A stretch of 64,000 bases of DNA from Orobanche coerulescens (Eukaryota > Streptophyta > Magnoliopsida > Lamiales > Orobanchaceae): NCBI GenBank assembly GCA_033398695.1, contig CM065811.1, forward strand, positions 117,351,501-117,415,500, in the 5' to 3' direction. Below the pieces are notes generated by a model. The model worked only from the letters and a program-made list of their open reading frames with translations, did no database searches and was not told where the DNA came from. The number at the start of each line of letters is the position of its first letter. Within the stretch, counting starts at the first letter, position 1. Position numbers and translations under genes: made by a program. Shown one piece after another: positions 55,736 to 64,000 of this stretch.

Positions 55736-57329
55736 TCAAGTAAACTTCAGATATGGTACGATTGAACGTACCAATTATTTTTATTTCATTACCACACCTC
55801 AAGGGTAAATTAGACCAAGTTTTTATAATTTTGTCAAATCTCAAGAAAGTTTCCTTTTTAAACAAAAAGCATGAATTCATAAAACTCACCAGATAAGTGT
55901 ATCGCTCACTCCCAAGTGTATATGGGACATATTTTTGCTCAAGCTTATTGAATGAGGTGAAAATTTCCATAGGCGTGCAAATCATCTATTAACTCTACTA
56001 CTTGTATGTGCAACGTCGTAAATCAAAAAGGACTTTTATTAGGTTGTAATGTCGGCTCTTTGGTTGAGGTAGGAAAATATGGATAAAGTGACTTGAAACC
56101 AAACAACTAGAAAATATTCTGAATCGAGTTTTATCAACAGGTAAGCACTTAGAAGCTATTTAATGAAGCTTTCTATCGATCCCCTTACTTATGCTTCGAT
56201 CTATCTGAGCTCTTTTTCTTGCTTTTCTATCAATCATTTTTTTCGCCTTTTTTTACTTGGGTTGTTTATTATCTGTTTTACGCGAATGTAAACTATGGGT
56301 CACATGAATACACCCGGTTACTAGGATAGAAACATACACAAGCTGCTTCTATGCATACTCATATCTAAGGTAACTGGTTTACGCGAATGTAAACATGGGT
56401 CACATGAATACACCTGGTTACTAAGTTCCCAAAACAGCGAAGTAAATATTTTCTCCATTTTTCAACACTACCAACAATATATATCACCCAATGTCACCAC
56501 ACAATATCTTTATCCTTCTCAAAAATACTTTCTAACTGTCCAAGTATGGGTCAAAGGATTTATAGCGATGGAAAGCTTAGTATGTGATTAACAATAAAAT
56601 AGGCAATAAGCTCAATTGGGTTAACGATGGAATTAATAATTTTTGGGGTAGGCCGAAAAGATTGAAAGGCTAAAAAAAATCGCCTAAAATCACTTTCACT
56701 ATTTTGCACACACTTCGTAGTTTTGAGTAAGATACCAATGCACGTTATAGAGTTTCACAACACAAATAGCGCACTCAATCAATGGAGATTTTGCATGATA
56801 GCAAGTAAACAACGGCTAAAAAGCTCATAAGTTCTCAAATATATGTTTTTTATGAATTCACACTAAAGAAAATTTTTAGAAACAGTTGAGTTTGACCTTT
56901 CATCAAAATTTCAAGTTTAGCCCATGGTAATTTTACCGCACCAAAATTTTATAAACAAGTCTCCCGAGGTGAGTAGTAAGACACATTACAAATTGACTGT
57001 TGGGGGTATTTTTTATGTTTTAAAAATTCATATATTTCCGATATCACCCCACATTTTAGAAACAATCATTGTCCTCAATTTACTGAAAAGGTAGAATAAA
57101 AAGGACTCCCCTGTCGTGTGGTATGGTTGATTCAATCCTCATTGCAATACCTAAAAAGAACTTGAACAAAAATAAAAATAGAAAACCATGTTGAAACAAG
57201 TTAAAAATAAAAACAAAATTCATAATTTTAAAGAAAAAGAAAAAGAAAATACGCAAACAGCAAAATATAGTCTAAACAAGCCAAAAAGAAAAGAAGTCAG
57301 AAAAATAACACAAATAATAATAAAAAAAA
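55736..57329 (-). other. Athila-3 non-coding 3' tail
   Basis: No ORF with conserved features. It holds two ~50-bp units with TTTACGCGAATGTAAAC and GGTTACTA (56275-56324 and 56377-56430) like those of Athila-2. On the minus strand it also has a block GTAAATTGAGGACAATG (57085-57066) followed by AAAATGTGGGGTGATA (57057-57042), a second polypurine-like block. Confidence 0.7.
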
Positions 57330-58507
57330 CTAAGCCGATGGCCCGAGTGGTGGTGATGGTGGTCTGATGCCGAAGTGCTGCTGAATGCGTGCCATATGTT
57401 CGTCTGATCGATAGAGACGATCGTTCACCTTTTTCAGGTCTGCTTTAATAACCTCTTAGTCCTCTCTCATGCAAATGATTGCTTCCCATATGCGACGGAG
57501 GAGGGACGGGGACTGTTGGTGATGGCTCGGATGGCGGGATGTGGTGGGCTCTCGTGAAGGGCTCTCGCCGTCACCTCTGTCAGTCGGAGAATGTGCCTCG
57601 TCGTCGCGCTGCGCATCCTCCTCGAATTCGATACCCATTCGGCTACAAGTCGTGCGCCTCAATTTTTCCCGGTCTCTTATATCAGTGCGACTGGCATAAG
57701 AGAATTCTACATCCGCCTACTCGAGTAATAATGTGATTAACCGGGGATATGGAGTAGTGTGCTTTGGGATTTTATACTGGAGAAAATCATGCATGTGATT
57801 GTAGATGACACTCCAATAGTTTAATCCTTGAATAGTACCTAGCCCGTGCACCATTTTATCTAGAAAGTATAAGTCACCAACTCGGACTTCGTTCTTACCA
57901 CTAGAACGAGGAAGAACATTTGTGCTGCGGAGGTACAAGATGAGGCGATGCTGCGCCGAGAAGGACAAGGTGCCGATCTTCATTCCGTTTTTTCGGGAGG
58001 GAGTGTAATCAATTCCAAATCGTGCCATGGCACTATTAGTGGTCCAGACGGGGCCTTCTAGGGCATTAAAAGCTTTTCTAAAATTTACTTGTTCCCTCTC
58101 ATCTGGAGTGTGAAGCACATGATTTATCGAGATTGTAGTGATCACAACGGGTGTCCCTCTAACTGTGCTCTGAATAATAATCATCTTTGCCCTTTGCCTC
58201 CACATTGCCGTAGAATTCCCGGAAAACCTCTCCGTAGTAATGATTAGGGAGGTTTAACGCATTCTCCCAATGTAAATGTCCGAAAAATTGAGAAAGGTTG
58301 AATTTGTCTTCAACCTCCGGGGCGATATCTCGCTCGATCAGAAATTTGGAATGAGCACGTTGCTCAAACCATTCCGCATTTTCAGCACTTGTGAAGCGAA
58401 GAACGTCGAAGCTGCCTGTGGTATTCTCTTGATGAGAATTGTCGCTCTCGGTGGTGGAGGAAGATGCTATTGGGCTGGCGGCACGTCGTTTGCGTGTCCT
58501 GGTCGAC
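57330..58507 (-). pseudogene. Athila-3 3' ORF (plant transposon-protein type, env position)
   Basis: Starting after a likely splice acceptor at 58508, the first frame (to 58159) begins with a basic STRTRKRRA segment and includes WFEQRAHSKFLIERDI and FREFYGNVEAKG. After a frameshift near 58190 the second frame (to 57717) has VRGTPVVITTISINHVL, WAVIYN-like and HDFLQYKIPKHTTPYPRL. After a second break a hydrophilic Ser/Pro tail and a short helix-like end run to 57330, with a stop at 57458-57456. The sequence resembles the domain of unknown function seen in ORFs downstream of integrase in Athila elements. It occupies the env position, but I see no signal peptide or membrane segment, so calling it envelope is not supported. 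Confidence 0.75.
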
Positions 58508-58893
58508 CTACACAAATATGACAAGAGAATTCCATTTAAGCATTTTGTCGGACACCTTGTAAGCGTGATTTGTAAGCTCTTAAATTCACCAATTTCTTGA
58601 AAATTTTAATCCCCATGGTTATGAATTATTCTAAAATATACACAAAGTAATTCAACAATACTAATCTATGCATAACACCACGAATTTACCAACCTTCAAT
58701 ATGTGTCTAATATGATCCTTCAAAGAAAACAAATATTTCTTGTTCTAATTCAATTTCAACGTTACAAACGTATGGAATCATTACATAATCCAGTAAATGT
58801 GTTGGAAAGATCAAACAATCATAGATATATGCCCATAACACGCAACTTAAGTTGGATTTATAGCAAGTATTTGAAGAAATTTAAAAAACTTAC
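58508..58893 (-). other. Predicted intron before the Athila-3 3' ORF
   Basis: On the minus strand a consensus donor GTAAGT occurs at 58893-58888, and TTCTCTTGTCATATTTGTGTAG ends at 58508 as a pyrimidine-rich acceptor. The 386-bp segment between is AT-rich with no coding features. Splicing would join the last bases of the leader to the ORF so that the start codon falls across the junction. This is a prediction from motifs only. Confidence 0.5.
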
Positions 58894-58962
58894 ATTGTTG
58901 CCTTGATGATGATTTTCTTCAAAAATCCTAATTGATATGATGAAAGGTGGTTGATTGTGGTG

Positions 58963-58970
58963 TTTTTATA
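58963..58970 (-). promoter_or_regulatory. Internal TATA box of Athila-3
   Basis: The minus strand reads CGTATAAAAACACC here, about 130 bp downstream of the internal ACGGC array and about 70 bp before the predicted splice donor. It would give a short leader of roughly 40 nt. Confidence 0.5.
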
Positions 58971-59095
58971 CGGAAATCAACTAATCTAAAGAAAAAAAAT
59001 TGAAAGATTTGGATTGCAGGGGAAAAGGGGCGGAGGTAGGGTGAGAAAGAAGTAAGAATGAAAGGGCCGACTTTGTTTTAAAACTCCTCTGCCCA

Positions 59096-59290
59096 AACAC
59101 GGCGCTGAAACACGGTCCAAATTAGCGCCGTGTTGTGTGTCGTGTCGTACAGTGATTTTTTATGAAAATAGACATGGCGCTGGAAACGGTCCAAATTAGC
59201 GCCGTGTTGTGCACCGTGTCGTACAACGATTTTTGATGAAAATAGACACGGTGCTGGAAACGGTCCAGATGAGCGCCATGTCGTACAGTG
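59096..59290 (-). repeat. Athila-3 internal ACGGC array, three ~74-bp units
   Basis: Units begin near 59097, 59171 and 59245 and contain ACGGCGCTG, AACGGTCCAAATTAGCGCCG and GTCGTACAGTGATTTTT. The same ACGGC/GCCGT half-sites, spaced about 13 bp, make up the LTR promoter array at 10412-10640. The array lies between integrase and the 3' ORF. The stretch 58971-59095 between TATA box and array shows nothing else. Confidence 0.75.
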
Positions 59291-59396
59291 ATTTTTTTTA
59301 TTTTTTTTTGAAAATAAATAATTAGAAAAGCAATAAAGAAATTGGGTTCCCTCTAACAAGGGCTCGTTTAATGTCTTAGCTTGACAACTTCCTGTT

Positions 59397-60653
59397 TTAG
59401 TCGTGTGACGGCTCTCCAAGGGTTATGCTCTCTCCGTGAGGAATTTTTTGATTTTCAAAATAAGGCTTCACCCTGTGTCCGTTCACCTGAAATGACTCTT
59501 TGGTGCGTGGATTTATCAGTCTAATTATTCCATATGGAAATACTTCCTCAATCTCTAAGGGTACCGTCCAGTGTGATTTTAGCTTACTTGGAAATAATCG
59601 CAAACGAGAATTAAATAAAAGTACTTTCGTACCTGGTTCAAGATGTCTGAGGTTAAGTTTCCGGTCATGAAGTTTCTTGACTATGTCTTTGTAGATCCGA
59701 GAGTTCTCGTACGCTTCGTTTCCTAACTTGTCTAATTCATACATTTGGAGTAGTTTTTCGTGTCCATCTTCTTTCAATTCCATTGAAACAGCCTTAATTA
59801 CCCAATAAGCTTTATGTTTGATTTCAATTGGAAGATGACAAGTTTGTCCATAGACTAGACAATAGGGTCTCATTCCCAATGGACTCTTGTATGTTGTTCG
59901 ATATGCCCAAAGTGCATCGACCAATTTTTCAGCCCAATCTTTTCGAGTTGGGCGCATAGTTTTTTCTAGAATCCCTTTTATTTGTCGATTGCTTGTTTCA
60001 GCCTGACCCGACATTTGTGGATGGTAGGGGGTTGCAACTTTATGATTTATGCCATTTTTGGCCATAAGTTTGTCAAATATCTTGTTGCAAAAGTGAGATT
60101 CCCCATCAATGATTATTGCCTTGGGAAATCCGAAACGGCTGATTATGTATTCTTGTACAAACTTAACAACAATATTAGCATCATTAGTCCTTGTGGGGAT
60201 TGCCTCAACCCACTTGGATACATAATCGACTTCTAAAAGAATGTACTTAAAATTTCCAGATTTAGTAAATGGTCCCATAAAATCAATTCCCCATACATCA
60301 AAAATTTCTACGACCAAATTGATCGTGAGGGGCATCTCATTTCTTTTTCCGATATTACCGGTTCGTTGACACCTATCGCACTGAACACAAAAATGATGTG
60401 CGTCTTTAAATATGGATGGCCAATATAAACTAGATTGGAGAATTTTGTTAGCGGTTCTTCATCCGCCAAAATGTCCTCCACAATGAAGTTCATGGCAAAA
60501 GGTTAGTACACTTTGTTGCTCATCTTCTAGGACACATCGCCTCATGATTTCATCTTTGCATAATCGAAAAAGGTATGGTTCATCCCAGAAGTAGTTTTTG
60601 CATGATGATAAAAACCTTTTCTTTTTTTGGTAAGAAATGTTAGGTGAGAGCAT
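59397..60653 (-). pseudogene. pol: Athila-3 integrase
   Basis: The core and C-terminus form one open frame from 60335 to 59397 (312 codons): IFDVWGIDFMGPFTKSG (first Asp), IIIDGESHFCNKIF (second Asp), SGQAETSNRQIKGILEK (Glu), [34 protein letters not shown]. The zinc-binding part upstream ([18 protein letters not shown]) lies in 60653-60336 and is split by a TGA near 60460 and by frame changes. The catalytic triad is intact in the open part. Confidence 0.92.
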
Positions 60654-61249
60654 TTCACAAAATAATTCACAATATCGACAAACCTAGGTACCGAAGAAAT
60701 TTTAAATAAATTTTCATGTGGAAAAGAGTCCACAATTGGTTCATGCTCGTTAATTGTTTCTTCTGTTATTTTTAAACGAGACAAATGGTCTGCGACCACA
60801 TTTTCACTTCCCTTCCGGTCCGTTATTTCCACATTAAATTCATGAAGCATTAAAATCCACCGAATCAACCGAGGTTTCGCTTGTTGCTTTGTCAGCAGAT
60901 GTCGTAAAGCTGCATGATCTGAATGTACATTCACTTTAGATCCTACAATATAAGATCTAAATTTATCCAGTGAGAAAACCACATCTAATAATTCTTTCTC
61001 GGTTGTTGTACAATTAACCTGCGCATCATTCAATGTTAAACTAGCGTAATAAACCACACGGAGCATTTTATCAATTCGTTGGCCCAAAACTGCACCAACA
61101 ACTCGGTCAGATGCATCGCACATAATTTCAAAAGGTAAAGACCAATAAGGGGCAATTACGATTGGTGCCATGGTTAGTTTCTCTTTCAAGGTTTGAATAG
61201 CGTCGAGACAAGCGTCATCGAAAATGAAGAAAACATCTTTGGTAAGCAA
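60542..61249 (-). pseudogene. pol: Athila-3 RNase H
   Basis: One 235-codon open frame: FEIMCDASDRVVGAVLGQRI, VVYYASLTLNDAQVNCTTTEKELL, VHSDHAALRHLLTKQQAKPR, IRWILMLHEFNVEITDRKGSENVVADHLSRL. The end overlaps the start of the integrase zinc-binding region in a different frame, showing a frameshift near 60650. Confidence 0.9.
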
Positions 61250-61295
61250 AGTGCAGAGAGGTTTACTTATTTTTGAAAAATCTTTAATAAACCTT

Positions 61296-62042
61296 CTATA
61301 AAAACCGGCATGTCCTAAAAAAAATCCTGACTGCCTTTACATTGTTTGGTGGCGGTAATTTTTGAATAACATCAAATTTTGCTTTGTCGACTTCAATTCC
61401 ACGATTTGACACCAAGTGTCCTAGCACAATTCCACTTTCTGTCATAAAATGACTTTTTTCCCAGCTGAGAGTTAAATGACATCTAGTACAACGTTCAAGT
61501 ACTTTGGTCAATTTATTTAATCAATCATCAAAAGATGATCTAAATACTGAAAAGTCATTCATAAATACCTCAATAAAATCGCCGATCATATCTGAAAAAA
61601 TTGAAAACATGCACCTTTGAAAAGTTCCTGGTGCATTGCGTAATCTAAAGGGCATTCTTCGACAAGCAAAAGTTCCAAAAGGGTATGTGAATGTTGTCTT
61701 CGATTGGTCCTCGGGTGCAATTACCACTTGGTAATACCCTGAAAGTCCATCAAGAAAACAGTAGAATTTGTGTCCTGCAAGTTTATCAAGCATTTGGTCA
61801 ATATAAGGTAGAGGAAAATAATCTTTTTTGGTGGCGGGATTTAATTTTCGATAATCAATGCACATCCACCACCCGGTTGTTACCCTCGTTGGTACTAGCT
61901 CTCCATTATCATTTTCAATCACTGTTATGCCACTTTTCTTTGGCACCACATGTATCGGGCTTACCCATTCACTATCCACAATCGGATAAATAATTCCCTT
62001 AGCTAGCAATTTTAAAATTTCTTTTTTTACTACCTCTACCAT
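61296..62042 (-). pseudogene. pol: Athila-3 reverse transcriptase
   Basis: The frame 62042-61521 carries [73 protein letters not shown] and the catalytic region VFMNDFSVFRSSFDD, where the first of the two catalytic aspartates is asparagine. After a TAA near 61521 the thumb follows (61511-61296: CHLTLSWEKSHFMTESGIVLGHLVS). Athila-2 lost the other aspartate of the pair. Confidence 0.92.
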
Positions 62043-62415
62043 ATTGGGATTTAATCTCCATTGTGCTTCTCTTCTTAGTTTTTCTCCCTCTTCAGGATTA
62101 TTTTATATATACATGCTGAAGGGCTAATTCCCTTAATATCACTCAAACCCCATCCTATTGCCTCTTTGCATTTTTTCAAAACTTCTATTAAAAGAAATTC
62201 TTCATCTTCGCTCAATTCTGCATTAATAATTACGGGTTTTTTATTTCACTCTTCAAGAAAAACATATTTTAAATGCTTAGGCAATTCTTTAAGCTCCGGT
62301 ATTTCGTTTTCTTTGCTTTCCATTAATGACTCCAGACTATATATCTTACCCCCTGTAAGAGATTTTCGCACACTTCTCCTTCAACTTCTGGGTTAATCTC
62401 CGAACACTCCATTAC
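62043..62415 (-). pseudogene. pol: Athila-3 protease-RT linker
   Basis: Between protease and RT the minus strand has short pieces of the usual linker in broken frames (62320-62045). No separate domain is recognised. Confidence 0.5.
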
Positions 62416-62925
62416 TTATTCCTGTATAATGAGAGTTTCTACAGAATTGTCAATAATATCAACAAAAGTGCATTCCTCATATAAATCATAACTAGGAAAA
62501 GGGGGCGAATCAAACACAGAAAATGTCACGGTTTCATTTAACACACTCATAGTTAATTTTCCTCTTTTAACATCAATTATTGTTTCAGCGGTAGCCACGA
62601 AAGGTCTTCCCAATAAAATTGAATGATCTTTTCCATTTTCTAGACATGGTCCCATTTCTAAGATAACAAAATCTGCTGGAATAATAAGCCCCTCTATGTC
62701 TACTAAAATATCTTCGATAATTCCAACAGGATAACGAAGTGATCTATCGGCCAATTGTAAACATATTTTAGTTGGGCTAAGTTCACCAAGATCAAGTTGC
62801 TCAAAAATATATAATGGCATCAAATTTATACCTGCTCCGAGATCAGGCATACCCGTGGTTCTCTTACCGTTTCCCATAGCGATATTTATTATGAAGCTAC
62901 CTGGATCACTCTGCTTGGGAGGTAA
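62416..62925 (-). pseudogene. pol: Athila-3 protease region
   Basis: The active site reads MPDLGAGINLMPLYIF, followed by ICLQLADRSLRYPVGIIEDILVD, IPADFVILEMG, HSILLGRPFVATAETIIDVKRG. The aspartate is present. The frame connects upstream to gag through a TGA at 62928-62926, so a single base change separates the two. Confidence 0.88.
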
Positions 62926-64000
62926 TCATTGTTGGAGCAATGCAGACATAACCTCCGAGACAATGATTTTTTCTCTATATCCAAACTTCTTTTTATCCGT
63001 GAGTAATTCTTTAAAATATTTTCTGTATGCTGGGACACTTTTTATTACTTCCAATAAAGGAAGATTTATATTTACTTTGGACATCATATCAAAAAATTTA
63101 AGAAATTGCTTCTCAAGTTTTTCATTTTTTTGTCGGCTTGAAAAGGGTTTGTATGGATTTGTAGATTTGTGGAGTGTTGGGGTGGGGAGTTCTTCTTTAG
63201 AATTTTCATTTGATTCCTTGTCTTCGTCCTTATTTCCTGCAATAATTGAAATATCATCATTAGAAGGGGAATCAACTTGATTGTTATAAATCTTACCAGT
63301 TCTAAGCGTGGTGATAGGTTTAGCTTCTTCGGGCTGACTTGGTAACCTCCATTTCTGGTAATTTTGCAGTTGATTTGCTAGTTGCCCGACTTGAGTTTCG
63401 ACTCGTTTTACTGATGCTTCCATTGCTTCAAATCTTCGATCCGAGTTTTGGATGAATGATTGAAGTGTTTCTTCTAATGAGGGTTTTCTGGGTTGGTTTG
63501 AGGATGACCCTTGGAATTGGTTTGATCTTTGATATGGTTGTTGCAAATTTTGATGTTGAGGAGGTGGTGGTTGTTGGTGATGATTTCCACCCCTAGAGAA
63601 ATTAGGGTGATTTCGCCAACCGGGATTGTAGGTTTCAGAAAAAGGGTCATTTCTGGGGCGTTGGTAAAAATTATTTAAAGCATTTACCTCTTCAAGGTTC
63701 GTCGGGGGATTAATGTTGGGTGCACTATACTATCCACTGGCGAAAAATACTTCTTGAGTCGGCATGACTTTGGGTGGTTGAGAAGTTCCTTGAGTTGTAA
63801 GTCGTTGGACTTGTTTGGTTATCTCGGCAATTTGCGCAGTTAGATCACTGGTGGAATTTACTTCATTAGCTCCGACTCTCCTGCCTCGTGCACTCTTTTG
63901 CTGGGAGGATATAGCAAGTTTTTCAAATAAATCAAAAGCGGCTTGTGCCGTTAGTGTTCCTATATCTCCCCCAGCTGCATTATCAACAGAGAATTGGCAA
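62926..64000 (-). pseudogene. gag: Athila-3 gag, C-terminal part (continues past window)
   Basis: From the right edge the minus strand reads VDNAAGGDIGTLTAQAAFDLFEKLA, then a TAG near 63731, then an open frame to 62926 with a Gln/Pro-rich region, a coiled-coil-like stretch (MEASVKRVETQVGQLANQLQNYQ) and the basic segment before protease (KLEKQFLKFFDMMSKVNINLPLLEVI). I find no CCHC knuckle in this part, unlike Athila-2. The capsid core lies outside the window. Confidence 0.85.

Larger units (their letters stand above)
9091..64000 (-). mobile_element. Athila-3: Athila-lineage element with 3' ORF, continues past window
   Basis: The 3' LTR starts at about 9091-9093 and is split by element B; its last bases are 55694-55705. 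On the minus strand the internal part then reads, from the right edge: gag (to 62926), protease, reverse transcriptase, RNase H, integrase (to 59397), a repeat array, the 3' ORF (58507-57330), a long non-coding tail and the polypurine tract. The 5' LTR lies beyond 64000. Lineage is called from the protease context (DLGAGINLMP), the RT/integrase sequence and the 3' ORF. It is inserted in E's 5' LTR. Confidence 0.9.

Noticed and set aside
57330..58507. Envelope glycoprotein gene
   Set aside because: The ORF has the env position but no signal peptide, membrane segment or cysteine pattern; it fits the Athila 3' ORF domain of unknown function.
1..64000. Host protein-coding genes, tRNA or rRNA genes, centromeric satellite or telomere repeats
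   Set aside because: None recognised; every conserved reading frame belongs to a transposable element, and no long satellite array is present.

Overview
The window is plant heterochromatin made entirely of transposable elements. I see no host gene, tRNA, rRNA, CRISPR array or prokaryotic signal. Tekay-type chromoviruses (chromodomain at the end of pol, initiator-Met tRNA primer sites), two Athila-lineage elements, a Tat-lineage gag-only element, an RTE-type LINE and a foldback element point to a flowering plant, probably a eudicot with large repeat-rich pericentromeres. I cannot name the species. All alignments and spacings below were made by eye.

The elements are nested at least five deep. 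Element A (Tekay, minus strand) is visible only as a 3' LTR and pol tail (1-2296). Element E (non-autonomous, zinc-knuckle ORF only, minus) sits in A's integrase region from 2297. E's 5' LTR is cut at about 9090 by Athila-3 (minus), which runs past the right edge. Athila-3's 3' LTR is cut by element B (Tekay, plus, 10853-55688, target duplication CAAAT).

B received five later insertions: D (Tat-type gag-only element, 11937-16409, CTGAT) in its 5' LTR; C (Tekay, minus, three LTRs and two internal regions, 18509-35331, AACAG) in gag; an RTE LINE (35773-37642, 18-bp duplication) in gag; Athila-2 (40695-51110, GGGGT) in integrase; and a foldback element (54412-55540) in a (TA)n tract of its 3' LTR. 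Without these, B is about 10.1 kb with LTRs of about 2.4-2.5 kb.

Coding regions are mostly broken. D's 480-codon gag and Athila-3's 312-codon integrase segment are open. Several stop codons fit C-to-T decay of methylated DNA. Other small indels cluster at CTG/CAG sites in near-identical copies and look like uncorrected sequencing error, so frameshifts there should not be read as biological decay.

The most interesting signals are non-coding. The promoters of A, B, C and E carry arrays of palindromes built from the half-sites TTACG/CGTAA, at a repeating step of about 23 bp and a fixed distance from the TATA box. B and C share almost the same series of intervals although their spacer DNA has diverged. 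Athila-2 carries CCGCGG palindromes at about 21, 31 and 50 bp. Both Athila elements repeat their promoter-type array inside the element, just after integrase. In Athila-3 this internal array is followed by a TATA box, a GTAAGT splice donor, an acceptor and the 3' ORF, so that ORF may have its own promoter and intron.
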